NCBI RefSeq assembly: GCF_000379465.1
Contig: NZ_KB905381.1
Span: 434,001-498,000 of the forward strand
Source of the DNA: Sciscionella marina DSM 45152
GTDB taxonomy: Bacteria > Actinomycetota > Actinomycetes > Mycobacteriales > Pseudonocardiaceae
Direction: 5' to 3'
Length of the DNA stretch: 64,000 nt
The translations under genes were made by a program, and so were the position numbers. Below are positions 10,594 through 20,799 of this stretch, piece after piece. Under the pieces are notes generated by a model. The model did not search any database. It was not told the origin of the DNA and was given only the letters and a program-made list of their open reading frames with translations. The stretch's first letter is position 1. Each line of letters begins with the position of its first letter.

Positions 10594-12216
10594 ATGAGCA
10601 GGTTCGTGGAGACGCTTGTGCGTACGGCGCACACCTCGGCCAAGGGAATGGTCACCGGTGAACCGTCCAGCCCCACCCGCAGCACGTGGGGCGAGGTGCA
10701 CGAACGGGCCAAGCGAACGGCCGGTGCGCTGCGCTCGGGCGGGCTGCAGGCCGGGGACGCCGTCGCGGTGCTCGCCGCCGAACCGGCCTCCATCGCGCCC
10801 GCCGTGCAGGGGGTGTGGCTCGCCGGCGGCAGCGTGACGATGCTGCATCAGCCCACTCAGCGCACCGACCTCGCGGAGTGGGCGAACGACACGGTGGCCG
10901 TGCTGAACATGATCGGCTCGAAACTCGTGCTGCTCGGCGCGCCCTTCGAGGCGATCGCCCCGGTACTCGACCAACACGGCATCCGGTACGTGCCGCTCGC
11001 CGAACTCGACGCGGAACCGCTCACCGAGCCGATACCGCGCGAGGAGGAGGACACCGCGCTGCTGCAGCTGACCTCCGGTTCGACCGCGGAACCGAAGGCC
11101 GTGCGGATCACCCACGGGAACCTGTACGGGAACCTGACCGGCATGATCGAACGGTCCGGGATCGACGTCGCCGAGGACGTGATGCTGTCCTGGCTGCCGC
11201 TGTTCCATGACATGGGCATGGTCGGATTCCTCACCGTCCCCATGACCTTCGGGATCGAACTGGTCAAGATCACCCCGCCCGATTTCCTCTCCGGACCGCT
11301 CGTGTGGCCCCGGCTGATGAGCAAGTACCGCGCGAACGTGACCGCGGCCCCGAACTTCGCCTACGCGATCGCCGGCAAGCGAATGGCGAGCGCCGAGGAG
11401 GAATTCGACCTCTCGCACCTCAAGATCGCGCTCAACGGCGCCGAGCCCATCGACGAGAGCGCCGTCGCCGCGTTCGTGGATGGCGGAGCCCGCTTCGGCA
11501 TGCCCGCCGAATGTGTCTTCCCCGCCTACGGCATGGCCGAATGCACCCTCGCGATCAGCTTCGACCCGGCAGGCACCGGATTCCACGTCGACCACATCGA
11601 CCCGGAACGGCTCGAGCGGGACGACCTCGCCGTCGCCACCGAAGGTGGGCGCGCGTTCCCCAAACTCGGGCACCCACTGCCCGGGGTCGAAGTGTCCGTC
11701 GTGGATTCCGAAGGACGCGTGCTCGGTGACCGCGAAGTGGGCGAACTGCGGCTGCGCGGGAGTTCCGTGACGCCCGGCTACCTCACCGTCCGCGGGCCAC
11801 TGCGCACCCACACCGAGGACGGCTGGCTGCCGACCGGGGACCTCGGCTACACCGTCGACGGGCAGGTCGTCGTGTGCGGGCGGATCAAGGACGTCATCAT
11901 CATGGGCGGGCGCAACATCTATCCGACCGACGTCGAGCGCGCCGCAACCAGCGTTTCCGGGGTGCGTGCCGGAAACGCCGCCGCCATCCGCCTCGACGCC
12001 GGGACCAAACGGGAACGCTTCTCCGTCGCCGTCGAATCCAAACTCGCCGGGGACAGCGAGGAACAGGAACGCATCGGCCGCGAGGTCACCGCACGCATCA
12101 TGGATGCCGTCGGTGTCCGCCCCATGGAGGTGCTCGTCCTCGGAGTCGGCACACTGCCGAAAACGCCGTCCGGGAAACTACGCCGCGCGGCGGCCGCGGA
12201 CCTGCTCACCGACTGA
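10594..12216 (+). CDS. Acyl-activating (AMP-ligase) enzyme, Pks16-like
   Basis: A 540-residue ANL-superfamily adenylating enzyme that activates a carboxylic acid, probably a fatty acid, as acyl-AMP. Motifs in order: the phosphate-binding LTSGSTAEPKAV (about residues 160-171), LPLFHDMGM (about 205), YGMAECT (about 311), the hinge GWLPTGDLGY (about 410) and the catalytic C-terminal Lys in KTPSGKLRR near residue 528. HDMGM with YGMAE is common in fatty-acyl-AMP ligases. Its place near rsmA/ispE matches M. tuberculosis Rv1013 (named Pks16 although not a polyketide synthase), recalled from memory. No acyl carrier protein or PKS is adjacent, so the acceptor is unknown. ATG at 10594 is a clear start. 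Confidence 0.85.
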   Translation: MSRFVETLVRTAHTSAKGMVTGEPSSPTRSTWGEVHERAKRTAGALRSGGLQAGDAVAVLAAEPASIAPAVQGVWLAGGSVTMLHQPTQRTDLAEWANDTVAVLNMIGSKLVLLGAPFEAIAPVLDQHGIRYVPLAELDAEPLTEPIPREEEDTALLQLTSGSTAEPKAVRITHGNLYGNLTGMIERSGIDVAEDVMLSWLPLFHDMGMVGFLTVPMTFGIELVKITPPDFLSGPLVWPRLMSKYRANVTAAPNFAYAIAGKRMASAEEEFDLSHLKIALNGAEPIDESAVAAFVDGGARFGMPAECVFPAYGMAECTLAISFDPAGTGFHVDHIDPERLERDDLAVATEGGRAFPKLGHPLPGVEVSVVDSEGRVLGDREVGELRLRGSSVTPGYLTVRGPLRTHTEDGWLPTGDLGYTVDGQVVVCGRIKDVIIMGGRNIYPTDVERAATSVSGVRAGNAAAIRLDAGTKRERFSVAVESKLAGDSEEQERIGREVTARIMDAVGVRPMEVLVLGVGTLPKTPSGKLRRAAAADLLTD

Positions 12217-12328
12217 CCGCGGAACAGGTCACTGCCCGGTCGGCTCGCCGGTTGCCGACGAGCAGGGTCGACAGGCCGGTGACGAGCGTGATCCCGCCGG
12301 AGATCAGCGCTATCAGTACCTCGTCCAC
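12206..12328 (-). CDS. Possible 40-aa single-span membrane protein
   Basis: A GTG-started frame of 40 codons, 20 bases after the exonuclease III stop on the same strand. Residues 5-25 (LIALISGGITLVTGLSTLLVG) form one hydrophobic helix followed by a basic NRR segment, a plausible single-span membrane peptide. It overlaps the 3' end of the Pks16-like gene by 11 bases on the opposite strand. No strong ribosome site is visible, so it could be chance. Function unknown. Confidence 0.35.
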   Translation of the reverse strand: MDEVLIALISGGITLVTGLSTLLVGNRRADRAVTCSAVSR

Positions 12329-12348
12329 GGCACGAGAAGCTCTCGCCG

Positions 12349-13158
12349 CTACTGCTTGGGGAAGTCGTAGCGCACCGTCACCGGGGCGTGGTCGGACCAG
12401 CGTTCTTCGTGGCTCGGGGCCCGTTCGACGACGGCGGAGCGCGCGGCCGCGGCGAGTCCGGGGGTGGCCACGTGCAGGTCGATGCGCCAGCCGGAGTCGT
12501 TGTCGAAGGCCCTCCCGCGGTAGGACCACCAGGAGTACGGTCCCTCGCCCTCGGGCTGGGTGGCCCGGCCGATATCGGTGTAGCCGAGCTCGTCGTAGAT
12601 GGAGTCGAGCCAGGCGCGCTCCTCGGGGAGGAATCCGGCCGCGCCCTGGTTGCCGCGCCAGTTCTTCAGGTCCTCCTTGCGGTGGGCGATGTTCCAGTCG
12701 CCGCAGACGAGTGCCTCGCGTCCCTCGGACTCGGCTCGCTTGCGCAGGTCGGCGAGATACGGCTGGAACGCCTCCATGAACCGTTCCTTCTCGTCCTGGC
12801 GCGGGGTTCCCACGTCTCCGCTCGGCAGGTAGAGCGAACCGATGACGGTGGTGGGCAGGGTGATCTCGACGTAGCGCCCGGCATCGGCGAACTCCTCGGC
12901 GTCGAAGCCGATCCTGGTCTCGAGTGCCTTGCGGCGCGCCAGGATCATCACGCCGGCCCGGCCCTTGGCCGCGGCGGGGGCGTGCAGCACGGTGCGCCAG
13001 CCCTCGGGTTCACGCACCTCGGCGGGCAACTGGTCGGCGGTGGCGCGCACTTCCTGCAGGCACACGACATCCGCCTTGGTCGCGGCGAGCCATTCGCGGT
13101 AGCCCTTCTTCGCGGCGGCACGCAGTCCATTGACATTCACGGTGGAAACGGTCAGCAC
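12349..13158 (-). CDS. xth: Exodeoxyribonuclease III / AP endonuclease
   Basis: Cleaves DNA at abasic sites and has 3'-5' exonuclease and 3'-phosphatase activity in base excision repair. Motifs of the Exo III/APE1 family are present: VNVNGLRAA at the N-terminus, CLQEVRA with the metal-binding Glu (about residue 35), GDWNIAH (about 150) and the C-terminal SDHAPV with the catalytic Asp-His. GTG 13158 gives 269 residues and puts the first strand at the usual place; a GTG ten codons upstream adds residues without a family counterpart. Downstream is a possible 40-aa membrane peptide and the convergent Pks16-like gene. Confidence 0.95.
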   Translation of the reverse strand: MLTVSTVNVNGLRAAAKKGYREWLAATKADVVCLQEVRATADQLPAEVREPEGWRTVLHAPAAAKGRAGVMILARRKALETRIGFDAEEFADAGRYVEITLPTTVIGSLYLPSGDVGTPRQDEKERFMEAFQPYLADLRKRAESEGREALVCGDWNIAHRKEDLKNWRGNQGAAGFLPEERAWLDSIYDELGYTDIGRATQPEGEGPYSWWSYRGRAFDNDSGWRIDLHVATPGLAAAARSAVVERAPSHEERWSDHAPVTVRYDFPKQ

Positions 13159-13256
13159 GTGCGCGAGCGTACCGACCGGCACCGACAAAGCGGACCGGGC
13201 CGGAGCCGACGGGCTCCGGCCCGGTCTTCAACCTTCCCCTCGGGTCTGCTCCGCGC

Positions 13257-14087
13257 TCAGCGGTTGAGTGCCTCGCCGTCGACCCAGTGCCCGGAACCGA
13301 GGTAACGATAGTTCCCGGTCGAGGTCTCCTGGGCGCGCTTGGAAGCGCGGTAGTGCTTGCCGGTCACGGTGTGTCCGACGACGTGGGTGCCGACCGTCGA
13401 ACGGCTCCCGTCGAAGATCTTGCTGTGCTTCACGGCCGTGTAGACCGCGGAGTCGCGGGCGCTCAGATCGGATGCCCACCGGGCGTTCGCGATCCGGTAG
13501 TGCTTCCGGTGCGTGGAGTGGTGGACGTAATGATGCGTGCGCTGGCTGGCCGCGCGATAGGTGTATCCGGTGCGGTAGGTGGTGGCATCCGAAGCGGCGC
13601 CCGAACGGGCGAGGAATGTGCCCGAGACCCACTCGCTCGGCCCGATCTCGTACCACCCGCCGGAAACAGCCTTGCTGTACACGACGTGGCCCTGGCCGAG
13701 GCTGTCGACTGTGCGGTAACCGGTTCCGGGGCCGGAACGCACGCGCAGGGTCGGCGCGGTCACCCGGTAGGCGGTGCCGGACACGTAACGCGGGCCGAGG
13801 CCGGAATGCATGCTCCGGTGGTAAGTTTTCTTACCGTGCCGATTGGCCCATTCGACTTGATCGTCGACCCATTTGTCGTGTGCGGACTTCTTGTTCCCGT
13901 GGGATTTCGCCCACTGAACCTGATCGTCCACCCACTGATCGGATTTCATGGTCTTGCCCGAGAATGCCGCGTGCGTCCCCGCAGCGGTATCGCCCGGTGT
14001 CGCCGCGGCCGCGGTCACCGTGCCCGATGCTCCGAGCGCGACCGCGATTACCGAGATCATCCCGGCACGAACTGCCGATTTGCGCAT
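13257..14087 (-). CDS. Secreted SH3b-domain protein with tandem WVDDQ repeats
   Basis: A 276-residue exported protein, not recognised beyond its domains. ATG 14087 has GGAGG five bases upstream. Residues 1-29 form a signal peptide (MRKS, hydrophobic core, Ala-rich cleavage region). Two near-identical repeats follow: QWVDDQVQWAKSHG (51-64) and KWVDDQVEWANRHG (72-85). Residues about 107-161 are a bacterial SH3-like domain (APTLRVRSGPGTGYRTVDSLGQG), which usually binds peptidoglycan. The remainder is rich in His, Tyr, Arg and Ser, with no catalytic motif seen. It lies downstream of icd but beyond a strong terminator, so it is its own unit. A role in the cell wall is an inference from the SH3b domain and export signal. 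Confidence 0.75.
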   Translation of the reverse strand: MRKSAVRAGMISVIAVALGASGTVTAAAATPGDTAAGTHAAFSGKTMKSDQWVDDQVQWAKSHGNKKSAHDKWVDDQVEWANRHGKKTYHRSMHSGLGPRYVSGTAYRVTAPTLRVRSGPGTGYRTVDSLGQGHVVYSKAVSGGWYEIGPSEWVSGTFLARSGAASDATTYRTGYTYRAASQRTHHYVHHSTHRKHYRIANARWASDLSARDSAVYTAVKHSKIFDGSRSTVGTHVVGHTVTGKHYRASKRAQETSTGNYRYLGSGHWVDGEALNR

Positions 14088-14270
14088 CTTTTCCTCCACC
14101 CTCTGACTCCCCTTGGGTAGGTCGTGCGGGATGCCCCGGCGACCATGATTAGGAATACACCGATACGTGCCCGTGCGCCAATCAAAACCCCTCGTCTCAC
14201 TCCACGGAGGGACCTGAAGGGGTAGTTGTCCACAACTGAATGGTAATAAAAACCGGACCTACCGGACGAC

Positions 14271-14307
14271 AAAAAAATCGGGCCGCCCCGGAATGGTGCG
14301 GCCCGAT
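14271..14307 (-). terminator. Rho-independent terminator of icd
   Basis: Ten-bp perfect stem (14277-14286 with 14298-14307) and an 11-base loop. On the minus strand it is followed by a run of U (A-run 14271-14277 on the plus strand). It begins about 20 bases after the icd stop, a textbook intrinsic terminator. Confidence 0.9.
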
Positions 14308-14326
14308 TCATTCGGAATTCGATCGA

Positions 14327-15547
14327 TCAGGCGGAAGCCATCTTTCGCTGCAGGTTCTCGTCCAGCGTCGCGAGGAATTCCTCGGTGGTCTGGTACGGCT
14401 GATCGTTCCCGACGAGCAGCGCGAGGTCCTTGGTCATCTTGCCGCTCTCCACGGTCTCGACGACGACCTGCTCGAGCGTGTTCGCGAACTCGATCACCGC
14501 GGGGGTGTTGTCCTTCTTGCCGCGCGCGTCGAGGCCGCGGGTCCAGGCGAAGATCGAGGCGATCGGGTTGGTCGAGGTCGCCTTGCCCTGCTGGTGCTGG
14601 CGGTAGTGCCGGGTGACCGTGCCGTGCGCGGCCTCGGCCTCGACCTTGCCGTCCGGGGTCATGAGCACCGAGGTCATCAGGCCGAGCGAGCCGAAGCCCT
14701 GGGCGACCGTGTCGGACTGCACGTCCCCGTCGTAGTTCTTGCACGCCCAGATGTAGCCGCCCTCCCACTTCAGCGCGGAGGCGACCATGTCGTCGATGAG
14801 CCGGTGCTCGTAGGTGATGCCCGCAGCCTCGAACTGCGCCTTGTAGTCGCGCTCGTAGATCTCGGCGAAGGTGTCCTTGAACATCCCGTCGTAGGCTTTG
14901 AGGATGGTGTTCTTGGTGGACATGTAGACCGGGAAACCGCGGTCGAGCCCGTACCGCAGCGAGGCGTGCGCGAAGTCCTCGATGGACTTGCGGAAGTTGT
15001 ACATGCCCATCGCCACGCCACCGTCTTCGCCGAACTTGGCGACCTCGAGCTCGAGCGGCTCGGAGCCGTCCTCAGGGGTGTAGGTGATGGTGACGGTGCC
15101 CGCGCCGGGGACCTTGAAGTCCGAGGCCTTGTACTGGTCGGCGTGCGCGTGGCGGCCGATGATGATCGGCTTGGTCCAGTGCGGGACGTAGCGGGGGATG
15201 TTCGAGATGACGATCGGCTCGCGGAAGATGACACCGCCGAGGATGTTGCGGATCGTGCCGTTCGGGCTGCGCCACATCTTCTTGAGGCCGAACTCCTCGA
15301 CCCGCGCCTCGTCCGGGGTGATGGTCGCGCACTTCACGCCGACGCCGTGCTTGGCGATCGCGTTCGCGGCGTCCACGGTGACCTGGTCGTCGGTCGCGTC
15401 CCGGTGTTCCATCCCGAGGTCGAAGTAGTCGAGGTCGACATCGAGGTACGGGTGGATCAGCTTGTCCTTGATGAACTGCCAGATGATCCGGGTCATCTCG
15501 TCGCCGTCGAGTTCGGCGACCGTCCCCTCCACCTTGATCTTAGCCAT
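14327..15547 (-). CDS. icd: NADP-dependent isocitrate dehydrogenase, homodimeric type
   Basis: Oxidatively decarboxylates isocitrate to 2-oxoglutarate with NADP in the TCA cycle. The 406-residue protein starts [20 protein letters not shown] and contains [12 protein letters not shown], the substrate-binding [12 protein letters not shown] (about residues 95-106) and [21 protein letters not shown] (around 275-295). These identify the eukaryotic-like homodimeric IDH subfamily (as M. tuberculosis Icd1). ATG 15547 is preceded by GAGGAG at good distance; fourteen codons of open frame upstream are not conserved. It is monocistronic: a strong terminator follows, and the TNT-protein gene upstream on the same strand ends about 94 bases away. 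Confidence 0.97.
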   Translation of the reverse strand: MAKIKVEGTVAELDGDEMTRIIWQFIKDKLIHPYLDVDLDYFDLGMEHRDATDDQVTVDAANAIAKHGVGVKCATITPDEARVEEFGLKKMWRSPNGTIRNILGGVIFREPIVISNIPRYVPHWTKPIIIGRHAHADQYKASDFKVPGAGTVTITYTPEDGSEPLELEVAKFGEDGGVAMGMYNFRKSIEDFAHASLRYGLDRGFPVYMSTKNTILKAYDGMFKDTFAEIYERDYKAQFEAAGITYEHRLIDDMVASALKWEGGYIWACKNYDGDVQSDTVAQGFGSLGLMTSVLMTPDGKVEAEAAHGTVTRHYRQHQQGKATSTNPIASIFAWTRGLDARGKKDNTPAVIEFANTLEQVVVETVESGKMTKDLALLVGNDQPYQTTEEFLATLDENLQRKMASA

Positions 15548-15640
15548 GCGGTAGGTCTCCTCTGTTCTCGCAGCCCGCTTACGGTACAAGCGTACTGCTA
15601 ATCGTGAGCGCCGTACCAGGCGCCCCCGTGCTTCGCGGGT

Positions 15641-17650
15641 TCAGGCCTGCTCGAGCGCCCCGTCCGCGAGCAGCTCGGTGATCGGTTTGGGCAGCAGGTA
15701 CCCGGTGCCGCCGCCCGGCTGATCGAACCATGGGATCGCAGTACCGGAGAGCACCTCGATCTCCCTGCTCACCCGGTAGGTGCGCACTTCGCGCTCGGCC
15801 CATTCACCGGGCAGCGAGCGCTCCTCGAAGGGGGTGCCCGCGAGGTGCACGAGTCCGCCGTCCGGTTCGCCGTAGCGGTCCACGGTGGTGCCGGGGGTGA
15901 GCCGGTCGCGTGCCTTGCTGCGGAACAGCTCACCCGGCGGATCATCCGAGACGCGCCAGCGTTTCCACAGCGCACTGGGGGAGAGTCCGGCCTCGGATTC
16001 CTCGGAGTCCTCGGGTTCCTCCGGTTCCGCGGCGGCGGCATGCCGGGGAGCCTCGGATTCGGCGGGCTGCGCGGGTGGGTCCTGGTCCGCGGCTTCGTGC
16101 TGGCCCTCGGCGGTCTCGGGGGGACCGGACGGTTCGGATGGTTCGGGTGGTTCGGATGGCTCCTCGGCGGATCCGGTCTGCTCCGGTTCGCCGGGTTCCA
16201 CCGTTTCGGGTTCCGTCGGTTCCGACTCGGTTGTCTCCGGTTCGGTCGTTTCGGGCTCTGCGGCGGAACTCTCCGCGGCGCTGGGCTCGTCCGAAGCGGG
16301 TTCGGGTGCGGCCGGCTCGCCAGGGGCGAGCTCCGACTCGACCTGCGCGGCGATCGGCTCGGCCTCCAGCGCGGCGGCCACGGGGGTGGGTTCCGGTTCC
16401 GGTGCGGGGTCCTGCTCGTGGGCGGGCTCCGCTTCCACCTCCTCGATGACCGGAACCGCCCCGGTGACCGGTACAGCTCCGGCGGCCGGTACCGCATCGG
16501 CGGCCGGAGCCGTTTCCGGGCGAGGCGCGCCGACCGGCCGGTCCAGCAGCAGCTTGCCCAGCATGAACGCGGCCGCGTCGTGCTCCTCGGCGAACCGCAT
16601 CGGGGCCGGGTTCGCGGGGTCCGGGCGGGCCACGAGCCAGCTGTCCGGGGTGCGCAGCAGGTGCCAGGTCCCCGGGACGAACTCGCCGATGCGGTACGAC
16701 TCGGCCGGGACCCCGGCGGCCTCGAGCCGGGTGCGCAGCTGCTCGCCGATCTCGCCGCCGGGGGGCTTCGCGGGCTCCGGGGGTTCGGGTGGCGGGGTGG
16801 CGCCCTGGCGCACCGGTGGGCCGGGCGGCCGTCCGCCCGTGATCATCCGTGCCGCCGCCTCGGTGGTCGTGTCCTCGAGTTCGGGAGCGGTGAACTGGCT
16901 CGCGCGCGCGTGCTCGACGAGCCCGGCTTCCGGGGGCAGGCCGTAGCGCGCGAAGTAGTAGTTGACCGCGGCGGGCCAGATCCACACGCCGTCGGAGTGG
17001 AACGCGATGGGCACGCTGTGCTGCCCGTCGGAGGAGAGGTGGTCCACGTCGTTGCCGCGCACCGGGAGGATCAGCCTGGCCCGGTCGAGGTACTGGCGCA
17101 GTTGATCGCGTTCCTGTTCGGGCACCGGGGGCCGGTTCACCGTCGGCCGCCCGTTCGGTCCCTTGCCGTCGAAGATCCGGGCGACCCGGAACTGGGCTTC
17201 ACCTGCGGGCGGTGCCGAATTGTCCGAGATGCCGGACATGCGCATCATCAGCCAGTCGGGGACGTCGGCCTCCTCACGCGGGAAGTAACGCAGTTCGTCG
17301 CGGAACGCCTGCGGTGGCGGCTGGGTGCGCCACTGCGGCTCGTCGCGGTCGAACTCGACGTTGTACTTGGACGGCCGCTCGATGTGGTAACGCGCGTTGA
17401 ACCAGGTGCCGCCCTCGATCGGGTGCATGGCCGCGCGTAACCGGGCGAACATCAGGGCGATCTCGTGCGATGCCGTCCACGCGTTCGCCGCGCCCGTGTT
17501 GTTCACGATCTCCGCGGACAGCTCGTAGTAACGTCCTGTTGCGCGGAACTCGGTCCGGATCTGCTGCCAGTCCTGCGGTGCTGCGTTGATCAGCGTGATG
17601 CCGATCTGCTTGATCAGCGCGTTGGAGTCAGCGGTAGTTGGCTGCGACAC
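15641..17650 (-). CDS. TNT (NAD+ glycohydrolase) domain protein, putative polymorphic toxin
   Basis: A 669-residue protein in at least four parts. Residues 1-125 (QQIRTEF..., FNARYHIERPSKYNVEFDRDEPQW, FPREEADVPDWL) look like a YezG/DUF600-type immunity fold (weak, recalled similarity). A second globular part spans about 160-270. A Pro/Glu/Ala/Ser linker covers about 385-560. Residues 580-669 match the tuberculosis necrotizing toxin domain: TVDRYGEPDGG, FEERSLPGEW and PWFDQPGGGTGYLL, whose Gln aligns with the catalytic Gln of TNT. TNT enzymes hydrolyse NAD+ and kill target cells. No signal peptide, WXG motif or separate immunity gene is adjacent. GTG 17650 has AGGAA upstream. Whether it is a secreted toxin or an internal NAD-acting protein is open. 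Confidence 0.75.
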   Translation of the reverse strand: MSQPTTADSNALIKQIGITLINAAPQDWQQIRTEFRATGRYYELSAEIVNNTGAANAWTASHEIALMFARLRAAMHPIEGGTWFNARYHIERPSKYNVEFDRDEPQWRTQPPPQAFRDELRYFPREEADVPDWLMMRMSGISDNSAPPAGEAQFRVARIFDGKGPNGRPTVNRPPVPEQERDQLRQYLDRARLILPVRGNDVDHLSSDGQHSVPIAFHSDGVWIWPAAVNYYFARYGLPPEAGLVEHARASQFTAPELEDTTTEAAARMITGGRPPGPPVRQGATPPPEPPEPAKPPGGEIGEQLRTRLEAAGVPAESYRIGEFVPGTWHLLRTPDSWLVARPDPANPAPMRFAEEHDAAAFMLGKLLLDRPVGAPRPETAPAADAVPAAGAVPVTGAVPVIEEVEAEPAHEQDPAPEPEPTPVAAALEAEPIAAQVESELAPGEPAAPEPASDEPSAAESSAAEPETTEPETTESEPTEPETVEPGEPEQTGSAEEPSEPPEPSEPSGPPETAEGQHEAADQDPPAQPAESEAPRHAAAAEPEEPEDSEESEAGLSPSALWKRWRVSDDPPGELFRSKARDRLTPGTTVDRYGEPDGGLVHLAGTPFEERSLPGEWAEREVRTYRVSREIEVLSGTAIPWFDQPGGGTGYLLPKPITELLADGALEQA

Positions 17651-17792
17651 GGCGTATTCCTGTCACCTTCCCTTGACCTGATGAACCGCCCGGACGCCGA
17701 CCGTCGCCCGGTGTGTCCGCATCTGGGTGTTCAGTAGAAACCGTAACCCAATCCGGCTTCCCGTGCGTTGTTCATCCGGAAGATCGAATACA

Positions 17793-17826
17793 CCGGGCAC
17801 GTGAATGGTTCCATTCACGTGCCCGG
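17793..17826. promoter_or_regulatory. 34-bp near-perfect palindrome in the TNT/folD divergent region
   Basis: Arms of 16 bases (17793-17808 and 17811-17826) are perfectly complementary with only TT between. It lies 142 bases upstream of the TNT start and 42 bases before folD. Because both neighbours point away from it, it cannot be a normal terminator. It could be an operator for a dimeric regulator or a hairpin in the folD leader. Confidence 0.6.
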
Positions 17827-17868
17827 ACCGTTCTGTGCGCCACCTGGTTCGTGACAGAATCCGGAACC

Positions 17869-18717
17869 GTGACAGCCACGATCCTGGACGGCAAAGCCCT
17901 CCGCACCACCATGCACGAAGAACTGCGCGAGCGGGTCGCCAAGCTGGCCGAGCGCGACATCGTCCCAGGACTGGGCACGGTCCTCGTCGGCGACGATCCC
18001 GGTTCGCACACGTACGTGCGGATGAAGCATCGCGCCTGCGAGAAGGTCGGGATCAACTCGATCCGCCGCGACCTGCCCGCCGACATCGGCCAGGCCGAGC
18101 TCGAGGCCGTGATCGACGAGCTCAACGCCGACCCGGGGTGCACCGGCTACCTCGTGCAGCTGCCGCTGCCCAAGCATCTCGACGAGTACCGGATCCTGGA
18201 GCGCGTCGATCCGGCCAAGGATGTCGACGGTCTGCACCCGGTCAACCTGGGCAAACTCGTGCTCGGTGAGCCGGCCCCGCTGCCGTGTACGCCGAACGGG
18301 ATCATCACCCTGCTGCGCCGCTATGGGGTGCCGATCGAGGGCGCGCGGGTCACCGTCGTCGGCAGGGGGACGACCGTCGGCCGCCCGATCGGGCTGCTGC
18401 TGACCCGGCGCAGCGAGAACGCCACCGTCACGCTGTGCCACACCGGTACACGGGATCTGGCCGCCGAGGTGTCCCGCGCGGACATCGTGATCGCCGCGGC
18501 CGGTTCCGCGGGGATCATCACCGCGGACATGGTCAAGCCGGGCGCCGCCGTCGTGGATGTGGGCAGCACCCGCACCGAGAACGGTCCGGTCGGCGATGTG
18601 GCCCCTGAGGTCGCCGAGGTCGCGGGCTATCTCGCGCCGATCCCGGGCGGAGTCGGGCCGATGACCATCACCCACCTGCTCGCGAACGTCGTCTCCGCCG
18701 CCGAGCAGCGCGCGTGA
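17869..18717 (+). CDS. folD: Bifunctional methylene-THF dehydrogenase / methenyl-THF cyclohydrolase
   Basis: FolD interconverts 5,10-methylene-THF and 10-formyl-THF using NADP in one-carbon metabolism. The catalytic [14 protein letters not shown] (Tyr and Lys near residues 48-52) is present, as are the [10 protein letters not shown] segment (about 97-106), DVDGLHPVN and the NADP-binding [11 protein letters not shown] loop (about 163-173), followed by [10 protein letters not shown] near the end. GTG 17869 gives 282 residues, the usual size; a frame open further upstream to 17713 crosses the palindrome and is not conserved. Its last bases overlap the DUF3017 gene (GTGA), so the two are translationally coupled. 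Confidence 0.97.
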   Translation: MTATILDGKALRTTMHEELRERVAKLAERDIVPGLGTVLVGDDPGSHTYVRMKHRACEKVGINSIRRDLPADIGQAELEAVIDELNADPGCTGYLVQLPLPKHLDEYRILERVDPAKDVDGLHPVNLGKLVLGEPAPLPCTPNGIITLLRRYGVPIEGARVTVVGRGTTVGRPIGLLLTRRSENATVTLCHTGTRDLAAEVSRADIVIAAAGSAGIITADMVKPGAAVVDVGSTRTENGPVGDVAPEVAEVAGYLAPIPGGVGPMTITHLLANVVSAAEQRA

Positions 18718-19001
18718 CGCACGTGGACCGGGCCAGCCTGCGCACCGCGCTCCCGTTCGCCACGGTACTGCTCGTCGTACTGGCCGGATTCGTGCTCATC
18801 GTGCTCTACCACTGGCGGTGGGGATCGACGCTGATCGGCGCCGGACTGCTGATCGCCGCGCTGCTGCGGGGCATCCTCGGCCGGGAACAGGTGGGCCTGC
18901 TCGCGCTGCGCAGCAGGCCGGTCGACGTGCTGCTCTACGGCGGGTTCGGCGCGATCATGATCGTGGTGGCCCTGACCATCACCGGCGGGCCGCTCGGCTG
19001 A
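18714..19001 (+). CDS. DUF3017 membrane protein
   Basis: A 95-residue membrane protein with three predicted helices (about 12-32, 38-52 and 72-92) and a conserved-looking [21 protein letters not shown] loop between the second and third (positions about 52-72). DUF3017 proteins are small actinobacterial proteins of unknown function, usually encoded right behind folD, as here with a 4-base GTGA overlap. The constant link to folD suggests co-regulation but no biochemical role is known. It converges on mdh across a shared terminator. Confidence 0.85.
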   Translation: MTHVDRASLRTALPFATVLLVVLAGFVLIVLYHWRWGSTLIGAGLLIAALLRGILGREQVGLLALRSRPVDVLLYGGFGAIMIVVALTITGGPLG

Positions 19002-19013
19002 GCCGGACAGCGG

Positions 19014-19045
19014 ACCGCCCCGCGGGAAACTCCCCGCGGGGCGGT
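19014..19045. terminator. Bidirectional terminator between DUF3017 gene and mdh
   Basis: A 13-bp perfect stem (ACCGCCCCGCGGG at 19014-19026 with its complement at 19033-19045) and a 6-base loop lie in the 68-bp gap between two convergent stops. There is no long U-run, but the position and strength make a shared terminator likely. Confidence 0.8.
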
Positions 19046-19069
19046 GTTGAACGGAAAACCGGGACAGGA

Positions 19070-20777
<1,708 letters not shown>

Positions 20778-20799
<22 letters not shown>

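Noticed and set aside
12388-13305. Long open frame opposite exonuclease III
   Set aside because: A mirror of the real gene: Gly/Val/Arg-rich shadow caused by high GC at third codon positions.
15845-17440. 531-codon frame opposite the TNT gene
   Set aside because: Gly/Arg/Leu-rich shadow of the Pro/Glu linker; the minus-strand frame has recognisable domains and a ribosome site.
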